The notes: generated by a model from the sequence alone, not told the origin. A stretch of DNA of 64,000 nt from Mermis nigrescens (GCA_036768485.1 JAVLUZ010000004.1:124001-188000); one strand, 5' to 3'. Positions 12,001 through 21,789 are shown, counted from the stretch's first letter. Program-made: numbers and translations.

Positions 12001-12500
12001 GTAGACAACAGTGAAGATGCCCTATGCGTACTTTGCGCACGATTCGCACTTTGCGCATTGAATTCAGAAAAATTTGCGCTATCGATTGAGTGGTTAACGC
12101 GCTCAGATACATTAGTTTCTATGCGATTCAGAACTGGTTGGGGTTTAAGCATAGTGCTTAGCTCCAAACGCAGTTTACGCATTTCATCCGCATTTTCCTT
12201 TTTATCTTGATCAACGCGCGTAGAAAGATCCGAAAATTGCAAATGAATAGCTTGTAGCGCTTTCAAAATAAGATCATTAGTCACATTAGCATTAGCACGC
12301 TCTCTGTCGGCATTCATGCTGCGACTATGATTACTTTCTACGTCAGAATCGTGATTTTCGCGCTCCGAACTGGTTTCAGGATTATTTGCCGTGTTAATGG
12401 TAGTCGTATTATCGATCATTGTGTGACTTGATGAATTGTCAATATTAGGATCCGATCTAGTCAGCGAAGATTGATTAATGCGAGATCGCATGGTACTCAA
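5910..12500 (-). CDS. gag-pol: Gag-Pol polyprotein of the Ty3/Gypsy element, single intact frame
   Basis: The frame is 2,196 aa with no break. Residues 1-400 are Asn/Ser/Gln-rich with an Arg/Ser tract. Residues ~400-590 form the gag capsid-like region, followed by a CCHC knuckle (CTFCKRIGHIYEEC, ~625-640) and an Arg/Ser/Asn-rich stretch. The protease active site is DTGSQVTMM (~887). RT runs ~1,150-1,400, with YIDDIIIFS (~1,315) as catalytic box. RNase H begins near TDASNYALG (~1,468). Integrase has an HHCC finger (~1,735-1,780) and a DDE core including LTDQGSNF (~1,875) and CDGLVERYN (~1,908). A GPY/F-type module (KRVGPYRI, ~2,055) follows. No chromodomain is evident. Gag and pol share one frame, so no recoding is needed between them. 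The protein copies element RNA and integrates the DNA. Confidence 0.96.
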   Translation of the reverse strand: MSTMRSRINQSSLTRSDPNIDNSSSHTMIDNTTTINTANNPETSSERENHDSDVESNHSRSMNADRERANANVTNDLILKALQAIHLQFSDLSTRVDQDKKENADEMRKLRLELSTMLKPQPVLNRIETNVSERVNHSIDSANFSEFNAQSANRAQSTHRASSLLSTSNRASNSRSPSETVPENISQSCTNRAPEVCNLSQNPVNTGLQPVQNSGFSENIPTISQPSVSISQTSRSRPSLPLNRNAPSFVPNPSIANSQQQLNPPPLQYFPPQGEILANNYVPNPINVEIPPNNPILHSSNIEMQPVEINLSGINNESANLQNESAPQSESSSRRKHVKFSDDSSSNSYDRPRSRRSRRKSRSRRRRHRHSSGSSSESSRGDSRLADSLNRGPFLQQMQFAIANKKFFDGDKSDIKAYFAEFESLANTYDIDKADRLKFATGFLDPYVLRLYHSLPADIQQSYSKMKHALITEFCPMDTGALFNRFLSHKQQPNESVKAYYLSLREELIKSDPYLEVDSPHFNNLMRHQLKQGLLPHISKEAYHKKPRASLAEFLDNALSAEFANKEFEDKKAVTPYVSVTAAPVGSVVPKDTPRASNQNDPNRSRHRTFHRSSRAEKPENSSRKYCTFCKRIGHIYEECFTRQRQETSNNANFNNQADRNTNSMARNRSQSRSFSRRNRSPSRSNSQNRHRSQSRYRNSSQHRSSNYANNDNRFESKQSRSNFRQNRNDHYQNSRANYQNSRYDNRYNNQSRQNTPFVQFPNEQRGTYYNSNYRSDNNFNRPYVTYTADNQPALNIPPPQPTLTSPRDVNTVTAKEQESSARPNLFASQEFLEEYERLQRRLATYEKINLPPSKTFDPNIPIVSHAGTNLPTILVKVHGVDVPALIDTGSQVTMMTTSAFLRLGFNLPPKQVSQVVHGVGEITAVVRYRVNMTLTIAEQSISTSVSIIDHLPEDMLLGYDFCESALMWVNPIERCAFINGIKVNLLSSHEKLQFRAKPNATTSGVVCVHVSLPEPVIIQPRHELITPGYISHGSCNFDFALFEPNPDFMEKTSLFVAPSIVDASQPLIPVRVCNISKAPIRIDSGEIIGSLTSDAEVVSHVSSLDDRTPELFASINKALNGSAVNSRQQQQIRELCLKYDSIFALKNEPLGRTPLMKHHIDTGDNPPVVGKTYRVEHSRRESMQKIINEMLADKIIRPTTSPWASPLFLIGKKDGSLRPVVDYRRLNDVTKTQVYPLPQLDDYFDTLGSAAYFSTLDLKSGYWQIPLDNKSREKTAFICPVGHYEFEVLPFGLKNAPADFQRLMELVLAGLNWKSCLVYIDDIIIFSRTFEEHLKDLENVFIALKKANLRVKPDKCHLAHAEVKFLGHSISAMGIAPDMSKVADLISFPVPKTVKSVQKFLGLVQWFKKFVKDLAKIAKPLFHLLRKDVEFCWKAEHQTAFELLKKAFTSPPILQLPKFDDEHQFILTTDASNYALGAILTQKHLPSKNRFILSYASRVLNSAECNYATSEKEALAVVWAIKHYRHYLYGRKFIVETDHQALTWLVNVKDPSSRLRRWGLKLQEYEYDIVYVPGAYNCAADLLSRHPKYDHAERKYKVERKNIVNIANLESEDSESDDESVPPDRSCDNAPTAPINHPNAQNNNPTAQTDPINSKPPTFRERLLLTDAEKAEMLTPARLLAEQRADDELHKIRIALNDLTTKKYRDEFFLVNDVLFCRFQPKRSPTVVHQIVIPKSLRRFILTEFHDSIFGAHFSSRKILPAIQMRYWWPRMENDVIAWCRNCDVCLQRKVALNSTSVPLQPIEVSAPFELIACDCLHMPRSPSGNDQIVVFMDYFTKYVEAFAVSDIKATTIANLLLREIIPRYGVPKKFLTDQGSNFTSTLISEVCKLLNVQKIFTTPYHPQCDGLVERYNRTLIDGLSKLSARSQYDWEQFLPFALFAYRATPQSSTNISPFEMLYGREPAFPLDTLLINDFVINPNLPSVAEKYVIDLKLTLQDLHEIASQNLSQARKQQKSQYDKSVTHTNFNLSDIVYLNNTSVIQPEIGKLSPKRVGPYRIIDLPTPETAKIAYVYNPLIIHHVHRNRLLPEPKLPYSDLIVEKHAYVPGDFVLVKLPHRPLAPAVVISFEDLPGREQKAKDCAPVRLLNGSKTAHAVPLSNVFPFADPWLHKVPLARRHCWKQLVADANSRGVIPRP

Positions 12501-13312
12501 TGATAATTCATCTTCAGACTGTGTATTACTCGCGGCATGTAGTGACGCGGGTAATTTATCATTATTCGCCTTAGTCGTTACGTCTCTCGTAATTGTGTCA
12601 TTACTCGCAGAATTACACGCGCTATTAGAGTCAACAGGCGCGGTAGGTAATTGGCGAGCTGAAGTAGGTGGCGTAGAAGGTTTTTTTTCAATTTAGCGGG
12701 CGGTGTCCGCAAAACCTTTTTTCCTGCCATTTTTATGTGTCAAATATGTCAAAAAATGTGCCTTTGGGTAAAATAAATTTCAGTACGTCGAAATTTTTCC
12801 CAAAATAAATGTTTCGAATTTGGCCTTTGTCGATCCGAAAACAGGTTTTTCCACGTAAATAGTACTTCCTTACGTGAAGTAAGATATACCTGACGTGAAA
12901 TGATCGAAAGCAGATAGGACTAAGCCTAAAGCGCAAGATTGTGTACGTGGTTAGAAAAACAGGTAGGTAAGAACCTAAATGACGGAAATTCGTCGTCAGT
13001 TGAGAAAAATGATGAATCGTCGCCTGAGGGTCGACGTTTATAGAAAAATGCGAGCGTGAGAGCTGCCTTCGTCGATAGAGATCCGACGGAAATAGAAAAA
13101 TAACGATGGCTTTGCCACGATACACAAAATCTTTACCACGGACGCTTACTTAAATTGCGCACTGCCACGATCGCGGTCGATACAACAACAAAGGTGAACG
13201 GAATGTTACACATTTTTAGATGGCCAAAATGATGATTTTAGGATCGAAAAATAATTTTACGATGATTGATCAGCTCGGCTGTAGCTAGCAGCCTAAAGGA
13301 GGGAACGTCCAA
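12501..13312 (-). other. 5' leader of the Gypsy element with primer-binding region
   Basis: This lies between the 5' LTR (right side) and the gag start. Immediately inside the LTR the minus strand reads TTGGACGTTCCCTCC; the TGG start fits a tRNA primer-binding site, but I cannot name the tRNA. The rest shows no convincing coding region; a 130-codon minus-strand frame at 13,125-12,733 has no recognisable domain. Confidence 0.5.
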
Positions 13313-14370
13313 TGTAAATACAGAGGTGCCCTATGTCTACAAGGATGACATAGGACACATGTATTTACCTTCGAGATTTACCTAGGTACGTAGGTACTTA
13401 AGTCTGCGCTTAGTGCTGGCCCCGATCGCGCGGCTCTAATGGCTTTCGATCTTTGGACCCTTAGAGACCTTACGGCTTCGATCCCCTCAGCCCTAATATT
13501 GCTGGCTGCTTCTATGTCGGGTGATCTCAGCAGCTACGCCCTAAGACCTAAGGCTACCTACCTAGTCTCGGAATGTGCCGCGGAGGTCAGTTGACCTATC
13601 TCAAGCTCAAGTTGTTATTTAACTTATTTTCAATCAGTGCCTGATTCGAAATGTTTTGGTTCCTAATATGTGTAGCACGCTGAACTATGAAAACAACAAC
13701 AACGAGCTCTATGCTGATCAATCATCCTTAAAGATTAGATAATAATTTTGATCAATTTTTGGCTTGAGAGATAAATTATGATTTCCGAATAGAATAAACT
13801 ATCATACGAAATTTACCTATCAGTCCACTAACTGGGAAGAAATCCTCGACGAGTAGATGGCGGCCGACCTGACCCTCGGTATAACCAAAACCACTGGGTA
13901 GGTTTTCTATATTTTTATTCGACGTAGAATACACGGCCTATAGCCGGACAACAAATTACACAAAAGGAAAACGATAATGTACTATGTCGACATACGACCG
14001 GCCAACGAAAAAGCCAAAAACGCCAGACTCTCTAAACTACAACGTTACATTCACTGGCCTCAAGGGCCATTACAGTAAATTAAAGAACGATCAATTTAAC
14101 ATAATACTGAATCACTTTTATCTCAGATCGAAAGTTCTCGATTCACGTAAGCGGTATGCATTAAACAATTACTATTATCATACACTTAGCTCTATGCTAC
14201 CGGACAAGTATCTAAATGTTTTTTATTATTGAAAATTTGGGGAAATAATGGGAAGACCGAAGGCATAGCCCACAGTGCACTATCATAGATAGCTACTAGT
14301 ATTGGCTATGTTATGGCTATTGCGAACTGCTAAGGCAGGTTCGCCTACACGTGTAACTCTCGCAGTTACA
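13313..14370 (-). repeat. Right LTR (5' LTR in element orientation) of the Gypsy element
   Basis: This is a full 1,058-bp copy. On the plus strand it begins tgtaaatacag and ends cgcagttaca, so it has the TG...CA ends typical of LTRs, within a short inverted repeat (tgtaa/ttaca). It is the upstream LTR for the minus-strand element and should hold the promoter. The left LTR matches it from 1 to 1038. Confidence 0.92.
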
Positions 14371-14499
14371 CTACGATTTCCAGATGGCCCACCCTCAGCC
14401 CTTATTTTTACGACAGGAAAAATTGTTATAACAGGAGCGAGAAACGAAGCGCAACTGAAACGCTTTGAGAAACGCATAGTGTGTTTGACTGATGCGTTC

Positions 14500-15060
14500 A
14501 AAATAAAATGATTGCATACATAGGATAAAAGGGGTAGGCAGTAGGCACCCATGAGCTATAAATAAGATGAGAATGAATAACAAGTTTTGTCTGTGATAAG
14601 CTGCAGAACCTACATAAATGTACAAGAAATAAAATGATTGCACACATAGGATAAAAGGGGTAGCCACCATACGTGGGCAGCAAGAAAATTCTGGGGGGTG
14701 CAAGATTTTTTTAAAGGTCGAAAAATGGCCTTAAAAATGGTGGTATGGCGATAAAAACACCATTTTTCGACGTTTCTCATCAAGCACTATCCATTGGCAT
14801 CAAAAAATTGCGAAAAACGAAAAAATTTTCAAAAATTGAATTCTGGGGGGTATTTTGATTTCTGGGGGGTATTTTGGTTTCTGGCGGGGGGGGGGGTGCA
14901 TACCCCCCAAACCCCCCCCCCCACGCCCAGGTGTGGTAGCCACCCGTGAGCTATAAATAAGATGAGAATGAATAACAATTTTATCTCATAAGCCGTAGAA
15001 CCTACATGTCTCGAAGTTTGAAAAACATGCAAAAATAGAACAGCTTGCAAATGCCTCAAC
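14500..15060. repeat. Short tandem duplication with an M1 element inserted in it
   Basis: A unit of about 120-126 bp containing gagctataaataagatgag occurs near 14,552 and again near 14,948. The sequence tacataggataaaagggg is duplicated near 14,518 and 14,645. The second unit is interrupted by the M1 miniature element at 14,668-14,935. No coding region is evident. Confidence 0.6.
14668..14935 (+). mobile_element. M1 miniature inverted-repeat element (hAT-type, 8-bp TSD)
   Basis: It begins CATACGTGGGC and ends GCCCAGGTGTG, near-inverted termini, and is flanked by the exact 8-bp duplication gtagccac. The body has the family core: attctgggg, then a ctatccattggcatcaaaaa-type stretch, then G-runs followed by C-runs. 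An 8-bp duplication is the hallmark of hAT elements. It is non-coding. Confidence 0.85.
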
Positions 15061-15449
15061 GTACAGTTTATGAACTAAAATTAGAACAGTAGCATGGGGG
15101 ACGCTGCTACATTTTTATGTAAATTAAAATTAATTGGCTCCGCCCATCCTGGATAACCGACTGCACATTGTTGGACGCTTCACGCCTATATGTAGTAGTA
15201 TAGCCGAAAATTCGGGATTCGAGCGGCTGAGTGCAAGTGTACTAAGAGCGTGCTGGTCCGAATTGGAGTCTCTATGCTTAAGCACGTGCTATGCTTAAGC
15301 ACGGAGACTCCCCAGGGTCCACCCTTACTACTCACGATAAATTATTTATTCTTACAAAAACTGTTTCCGAAACATCCTAGATTCGCCCCTGCTCTTATCT
15401 GTCTGTGTATATGGTAAAAAATGTCTGCAAGGCACTGTTTTTTTGTACG

Positions 15450-15990
15450 AGCCTCTTTGTACATGTACAAAGATCTCCGGGAAAGTCTTTTGTACGAGTT
15501 AAAATGCTTTTGTACAACGTAGAGATATGCAATTGAATGTACACATTTTTACATACTACTAGATTGTTATCCGTGACCCGCACGCTTCTCGCAAACGGTG
15601 TAACTTTGTCCTAAATTCAGCTGGTTATATTAGTTCAGCCTGGAACACCAAAATTTTAATTTTTAGGTTGAAATTAGACATAAAATTCGACTCAGCAGCA
15701 AGTTAAAATGACTTGTGTTACACAATTATAAACAATAAGCGGTTGCAATGTGCTGACTGAATCTCATAATAGACACCAATTTGCTTATGAATTTAATGCA
15801 ACGCAAAGATAAAAAGTCAATTTTATCTTCAAACGGCAGAAAATAGTGCAAAGTTGTTTAATAGTTCTTTTCTGCATAAAATCTTTATAAACCAGTGGAA
15901 ATAAATGTAAAAGATACTTCAATCTGTACAAAGATGCTCACAGATAGATTTTGGAGTGTTAAATGCCCGCGCTTGCAGCTAAATAGAATG
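15450..15990. repeat. Left member of an inverted repeat pair (partner 24,574-25,136)
   Basis: The sequence from the tgtacatgtacaaaga motif through ctaaatagaatg recurs in reverse complement at 24,574-25,136 with moderate divergence, for example the stretch around ataagcggttgcaatgtgctg. This is probably two copies of one unclassified non-coding transposon in opposite orientation. Confidence 0.75.
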
Positions 15991-16105
15991 TAATTATGAT
16001 ACTCAGCGAGAAGCGCCGAAAATTTTTAGAAATTTTGCTAAAAAATACTTTTAAAAACGTTAAAATTACTATTAAAATGACTAAACTAGGAAATTTAATG
16101 ATGTC

Positions 16106-17725
16106 TTGAATGATATCTCAAAGTTCAAAGTCATTGACTGCAATCCTTGTCAGTTTAAACGCTCAGTTGAGAAACGCATATCAGCCCATATACTGAAGGT
16201 TCATAAACAGAATGGACTATCTGCCGATGTCTATAAAAGTATTTATCCTGTAGGATGCAGTTATGGCAGGCTATATGGCTTGCCTAAGACTAATGAGAGA
16301 TGTTCCTCTAAGGCCAATCTTGTCAGCCATCAACACTCCAACTTATAAGTTGGCTAAGTATTTTGTGCACGATCCTGCAAGACATAAGTACTAATGAATA
16401 CACTTTATGTGACTGGTAGTTTCCTGACAAGACTTAAGGCTTTTACATTCAAAAGCCATCATTTTATGGCTAGTCTTGATGTTCAATGCTTGTTCACTTA
16501 TATTCCACTCAATGAGACCATTGACATATGTATTAGGAAACTATTTGATGATCAGAATGTCATGTTAGTAAATAACATGAATTGTCATCAATTCAAACTG
16601 CTTCTAGTACTTGCAGTTAAAGAGTGTTACTTTACGTGTAATGGTAAAATCTATCAACAGATAGATGGTGTTGCTATGGGTAATTCTGCTTGGCCCAGTT
16701 CTTGCCAACATTTTCTTGAGCCATCATGAAACAAAGTGGCTCAGAGACTGTAGTATAAAGATTAGACCTAAGTTTTATGTACGTTATGTTCATGATACAT
16801 TTTTAGTGTTTTCTGACAGAAATCAGCCTAGAAAAGTTCTGTGATTACATGAATCAGCAACATCCTAATATGAATTTCACATTTGAAACTGAATGTGACA
16901 AGAAATTAAATTTCCTTGATGTGCTTGTTGAAAGGAAGTCCGATGATATTGTCACATCATCGTATCAGAAACCCACATTTTCTGGCCTTTTATGCCAAAT
17001 TGTCTAGCTTCATTCCTTTGCCTATAAAGTTGGTTTAATAAAGACACTTGTGAGTCGTATTCACATGATTTGTAACTCATATCAGACTTTTATCTCTGAT
17101 ATTGACAAGCTGAAGCAGACTCTACTGCAAAATGAGTATCCGCTTAGCTTGATTGATAAGGTCATATCAGACTTTATGACAAAAGTTTATAGTAAGAGTG
17201 ATGACATAAAATTCGGTGTGATAAGCTATGCTATCCTCTTGTTTTGCCTTACACTGGTGTGCATGGCTACAATGTACGCTGGCAGAATTCCTAAAGGTTA
17301 TATCTGCATTTTACCCTCAGATTAGAGTAAGGTTTGTTTACAAACCTGTCATGTGTATCAGCCGCTTATTCAAGAACAAGGATGCTGTACCTGCTAAGCT
17401 ACTCTCAAATTTAGTATATAAGTATACGTCGTTTTCTAGTTGTATGGCTAGTTACATCGGTGAAACTCGCCGACATTTTGGGAGTAGAATGGCAGAGCAA
17501 TCTTGGCATCTCATTTGCTACAGTGAAAGCCAATTCAGGGTGATAGTTTATCTGCTATTCACAAACATATCTCAAATAGCAATCATCCAATTACATCAGA
17601 TTGCTTCAAGGTTATCAGTCGAGCATCCAACTCTTTTGATCTTTTAATCAAAGAGTCATTATACATAGCACGTGATCGTCCCATTCTCAACAATAATGTT
17701 TCATCATATCCTTTAAATTTGTTTT
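16106..17725 (+). pseudogene. Penelope-like element: broken RT plus GIY-YIG endonuclease
   Basis: RT motifs are spread over shifting frames. GRLYGLPKT (~16,270) is in one frame and PLRPILSAINTPTYKLAK continues in the next. ASLDVQCLFTYIPL (~16,480) is followed by DGVAMGN and then, one frame over, LGPVLANIFLSHHE. The catalytic box reads YVHD at 16,785-16,796 where an active enzyme has YVDD. FLDVLVERK follows near 16,915. The GIY-YIG-type endonuclease appears as ASYIGETRRHFGSRMAEQ (~17,450) and ends with IKESLYIARDRPILNNN (to ~17,700). This domain pair defines Penelope-like retroelements. At least three frameshifts and the lost catalytic Asp make it a dead copy. Ends of the original insertion are not clear. 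Confidence 0.9.
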
Positions 17726-17864
17726 AATTTACCACATTTTTCTTTTTCTTAAAGCTTTAAATCTTTTATTATTATCTTTATAATTTAATGGTAGGTTTAA
17801 ACTTTAAGCTCCTCTTAGTTTACAACTCTCGCTGATTCAGGTACAGGCAGCCCGCCGACGTCGG

Positions 17865-18050
17865 AAGGACGGAAACCGAGATCTAGCGACGATGACGTAC
17901 GCATCGTTGGATTACGGTTCCGAAATTCCCGAATTCTTCTTCATTTTTTTGGAAATAGACGGCTTCGATCTCATTCAATTCGGGAATTTCGGAACCGTAA
18001 TCCAGCATGAGTACGTAGTCATCGTCACTCGGAATCTCCGGTTTCTGATC
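17865..18050. repeat. Hairpin (short inverted repeat) inside the gag remnant
   Basis: The arm at about 17,909-17,936 (ggattacggttccgaaattc...) returns in reverse complement at about 17,976-18,003, with weaker pairing extending outward (gacgatgac...tac). The loop is about 40 bases. It could fold as a stable stem in RNA or DNA; it may result from a local inverted duplication. Confidence 0.75.
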
Positions 18051-19140
18051 CTCCCGACGTCTTGGTTTCATGCTTTGGGCTACATCGCATGCTGTGCGTA
18101 TTTATGGTACCTGAATCGATTATTTGATTTTGAACAATGATTTCATCATCATTGTCAACGTTTAGTTCGATATTACTAACACTACGTGCTTGACGTGTAC
18201 TGTTTGGCTGTGATGAGTTTCTAAATGAAACACGCTGATTTGGACAAAATCTTGCGACATGTCCAGTGCGATTACACTTATAGCATGGCAAGACTTGGCG
18301 GTTTTCGCCGGCAGAGTTCAGATTTATGCCCGTCTGTGAACAGTATCTGTACTTTATCCTGCAATCTCGTGTGGTGATTGGTACGATTACAGATGTTACA
18401 GAAAAGTCTGCTTGGAGTGCGAATTGCACTAGACTGCCTGTTATTACGCGAATTTATGTTTGAGTTCGGTACACTACGTTGCGAAAATCCTACGTTATCA
18501 CTTTTCGTTTCTGCCTTATTCAGTGTGATAGATGTAAGTAACTCAACTTGCTTAGCCAATTTTTCGATCGAATTTTCGATATTCGAATGTGACGAAACGT
18601 GAAAACAGATTCGCTTTTGGGAGCGCAGAAAAATGCGATTGAGACATCTCTCATCTCTCAAAATCTGCGATTCAATATATGTTGGCGGCTTTGAGCGCTT
18701 CATTTAAATTAGCGAATTCCCGAAACTTAATAGCTTCGCGAACATCACCTAACATGCCGTAAAAACAAAGGTTTAATTATAGTGTCTTTTGCTCTCTTCG
18801 GATCTAAATCAGGATATGCAAGGCGTGCTAAACGTCTCAGTTCAGACAAAAATTCAGATACAGATTCGGAACGTTTTTGTTTACGCTCCATGAGAGATTG
18901 CTGCTGAATATCACTGTCACGATTATCAGGAAAATGCGTTTCAAGTAATGCTTTATGTGCATCATATGTGTGGTAGGCGGGTTTTGAAGGTATTTTCAAA
19001 TCTTCGAAAGTGGCGAGGGCTGTGCAGCTCAAAAAGGATTCGAGACATGCTAACTTTAAATGCGAATCGTTGTCTCTAAAACCTTGCAACGATAAATATT
19101 GTTTAAGCTTATGCAACCAGTCTGTAAAATTCTCTCCCAC
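17883..19140 (-). pseudogene. Broken gag gene of a second LTR retrotransposon
   Basis: The first frame (19,140-18,745) has a capsid-like segment (ENFTDWLHKLKQYLS, then SVSEFLSELRRLARLAYPD), typical of Gypsy/BEL-type gag. The next frame (18,703-18,278) continues with a knuckle-like CNICNRTNHH. The third (18,429-18,025) contains a full CCHC knuckle, CYKCNRTGHVARFC. Two or more frameshifts separate these pieces, and no protease or RT follows. The copy is truncated and inactive, lying on the minus strand just downstream of the hAT-like gene end. Confidence 0.85.
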
Positions 19141-19559
19141 CGCTCCTGGAAAAGGTCGGGAGGACGGATAGAAGCTAAGCCTATATTGTTTCGCAAATCC
19201 GAAGCTCTGAGATCATCTAAGAGAGAGTTATTTGCTTGAACGTCTCTTAGTTGATCTCCGATTACTGTCTGTAAAGTATCTGTAATTACACGCTCAAGTT
19301 CACCTGCTGTAACGATCAGTGTGTGGCATGCTTGTATGTGAATGCGTTATAACTCGGGCCTTTAGATTCAATCTCTCTATGCGCTTAAACCGATCAGAAA
19401 GTGATTCTGGAATTTTTCGAAATTTTTTTATTTCGAAATTTATCAATTTTAGCAATATGTGCGAAATGAATTCAGAATTGCAAATACAACTTTTATCAAT
19501 ATATGTGATATTACTTGTGTATATATGTGGCCTAAACGATGCTACAATCACTTATATGC

Positions 19560-20033
19560 GAGTACGAATGTGATTCTCTCGCTTTATCAAAAGTTAGTGG
19601 ATAGAAATCACTATTTTTAAATCAAAAGCTTATTTTACAGACAGTCGCTTATTCAGGCACTATGCCTACTAATATATACGTGTTAATGTATACCAAGACC
19701 GCAGCCTAACTTACCAAGGCGGTAAACAGCACAAGGGCCGCACAGATACAAAACCCGGCCCACACTCTTTCACTAATGTATGTGTATCTTAAAACTCCGC
19801 CTCTTCACGTCGCAGCCTCTTCTTACCCGCCCGTGCGCGCAGCATCTTCTCGCACCGAATTCTCCGCCTCTTCGTCGTCGTATCGTATGCTACTCTTTTA
19901 TTATACTTAAAATAATGTGCATAAGTCTTACGATTTATAAAATCACATGCATGTGTGAATTCTACCAAAAATGCTTATTATGTGTGTGCATGAACGTGTA
20001 TGTGCTGCTAACATGTGTATGACACCTTCCCTA
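19560..20033 (-). other. Possible remnant of the LTR belonging to the gag fragment
   Basis: This sits just upstream of the minus-strand gag. On the minus strand it opens with TGTCATACACATG, contains a TATA-like AAGTATAATAAAAGAG, then a GC-rich stretch, and ends near AGAATCACA. These are LTR-like features, but there is no second copy in the window to prove it. Confidence 0.3.
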
Positions 20034-20457
20034 GCAAGCTCATTTTTCAAAACTATTTTTATGATCAGTCGCTTCTACTATTACTATGCCCCAAAAGTCT
20101 TTGTACATTGTACAAAAAGATGGCTCCCGGTGTAAAATCTTTGTACGAGCCTTAAAACTGTTGTCTCGTACAAAACAAAGCAGTGCTGCAAGGCCAATAG
20201 AGAAAATGTTAAATAAATGCTACGTTTTTTAACCGTGCATCTCATGCTCAAGTGTGCACCTTTTTGAAGATATGAAACAAACGAAATATAATCGATCTCA
20301 GAAAAATTACATTCTTCAAAAAGATTTAAAAATGAGGATAATAGTAATTTTAAATGAACGGCGCAAAGAGCGAAAATCAGAAAAAGGGTTTTTTTATGCT
20401 AAGGAACCTCAGACTCTTAGCTAAAAATTCCCACTTGCCGGAGAATACGCCCTCTAC

Positions 20458-20647
20458 CATACCTGGGCGGGTGGTTTGAGGGGCATCCAAGTTTTAGAGA
20501 ATTTTTCATTTTTTCTCGCAATATTTTGATGCCAATGGATAGCCTCCTGATGAGAAACGTTGAAAAATGGTGTTTTTTCGCATCCCGTTTTAGACTTTTG
20601 AAAAATCTGGCAACACCCCCAGACCTTTGGTGTGCTGCCCACCTATG
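20458..20647 (-). mobile_element. M1 miniature element, exact 8-bp TSD
   Basis: The ends are CATACCTGGGC and GCCCACCTATG, flanked by ccctctac on both sides. It is shorter than other copies and in inverse orientation to the 14.7-kb copy. The core atgccaatggatag and gttgaaaaatggtg is shared. Confidence 0.85.
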
Positions 20648-20847
20648 CCCTCTACCCTCCACCAGCATACTGTATGGGACGTCTCCCCCAAACAAAATCA
20701 TGCACGTGGGCCTGCCTACTGCTGATAAAACGTTCAAGAGGACCAAATAAACGGTATCGTTTTTTTACTTACACTACGAGTACCTTTTACACATGATCAA
20801 ACCAGCGATTGATGCATTATAGATAAACAAAATAAATTAGGTAGGTA

Positions 20848-21117
20848 TCAAATATCCGAGTTCATCTTGTGGAAAATTTCGCGTTCGACGCGCCTGTCGC
20901 TGCCGACGCCGTCGCGGCAGAATAAGCAAGCCGCGCGACTCATAACGCGTTCGAATGGCATCGACGTCGCCGGCGACGCCAACAAAATCGTTGCGATAGC
21001 GTACAAATTCGGATACGCGACTTTTTTCGATTTCCAGTAAGCGATGACGTCAAAGTCCTTATCGATGCTACAGTGCTCGCGATCCGTTTGGAAAAACGTT
21101 GACAGTAGCATACAATG
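20848..21117 (-). CDS. hAT-like gene, last exon: hATC dimerisation domain
   Basis: The acceptor is GATAGTAG with coding starting CAT TGT ATG, phase 0; the frame stops at 20,848. It contains DFDVIAYWK, VAYPNLYAIATILLASPATS and MPFERVMSRA, the classic hATC signature (YW..., ASPATS, ER...SRA). The end after this signature is shorter than in many hAT proteins. This domain drives dimer or multimer formation. Codon use is GC-richer than the surroundings. No clear AATAAA signal was seen just downstream. Confidence 0.88.
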   Translation of the reverse strand, partial: HCMLLSTFFQTDREHCSIDKDFDVIAYWKSKKVAYPNLYAIATILLASPATSMPFERVMSRAACLFCRDGVGSDRRVEREIFHKMNSDI

Positions 21118-21589
21118 CTACTATCGCACCGATCTTACTGTAGCAAATGACTTTGTCATCGGGTAAAAAAGCAGTTCGAAAATTTGTTCATCGATAATTA
21201 CATATAATTTCAAACTTGAACTAATTCGCTTATATTCTGGGGAAAATGTGAATAAAATTTGGGAATAGTGTAAACAAATTTAAGCGAAAATGTAAATAGC
21301 TGAAGACTAATTCACGAAACTTCGTGCGCATCGATAAATTTTCCGCGTTCGAGCGAATGGCTACAAAGTAGTTTCTAAGCAGCCCAAATTGAAACATTTC
21401 TATTAACTTCCAATGGTCGCTGTTTACAGGCGCAGTATCGTAATTGTCGCGTCAGTTTAAACCGCTTTTGTAAACAATTTACATTGCCTCAAAAAGTAAT
21501 TCGCGCGTGCAATAAAGGTTTCGTGAAATAGATTCTAAATTAAAATATTCATGAGTAAAATTAATTTATTGATTTCCGTACATCGCCAC

Positions 21590-21764
21590 CACACGTGGGC
21601 GTGAGGGGTGAGGGTATGCACCCCCAAAAGGCCGTACACCCCCAAAACACAAAATTACGACAAAAATCAATTTTTGAAATTTGCTTGTTTTTTCGCAATT
21701 TTTTGATGCCAATGGATAGTGCTCTATGAGAAACGTTGAAAAAGGATGTTTTCGCCATACCACC
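21590..21764 (-). mobile_element. M1 miniature element, truncated copy
   Basis: It starts CACACGTGGGCG and shares the core (atgccaatggatagtgctc, gagaaacgttgaaaa), but breaks off near cgccatac before the usual GCCCAC end. It lies in the region just upstream of the last exon of the hAT-like gene. Confidence 0.65.
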
Positions 21765-21789
21765 GAACATAATCTCAGAGAATTATAAC

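Larger units (their letters stand above)
1..14370 (-). mobile_element. Near-complete Ty3/Gypsy LTR retrotransposon with extra ORFs
   Basis: Two LTRs of about 1,058 bp in direct orientation bracket 12.3 kb coding on the minus strand: Gag-Pol (12,500-5,910), an exonuclease-like ORF (6,000-3,769), its in-frame continuation (3,768-3,385) and a Gln/Arg-rich ORF (3,338-1,680). The domain order protease, RT, RNase H, integrase places it in Ty3/Gypsy. At about 14.4 kb it is much longer than the usual 5-7 kb Gypsy element because of the extra ORFs and a long leader. Target duplications cannot be checked because the left end is outside the window. The gag-pol frame is fully open, so the copy may have been functional recently, but the accessory ORFs carry breaks. 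Confidence 0.93.

Noticed and set aside
12733..13125. 130-codon frame in the Gypsy leader
   Set aside because: No domain, no conserved composition, and the position is a non-coding leader.
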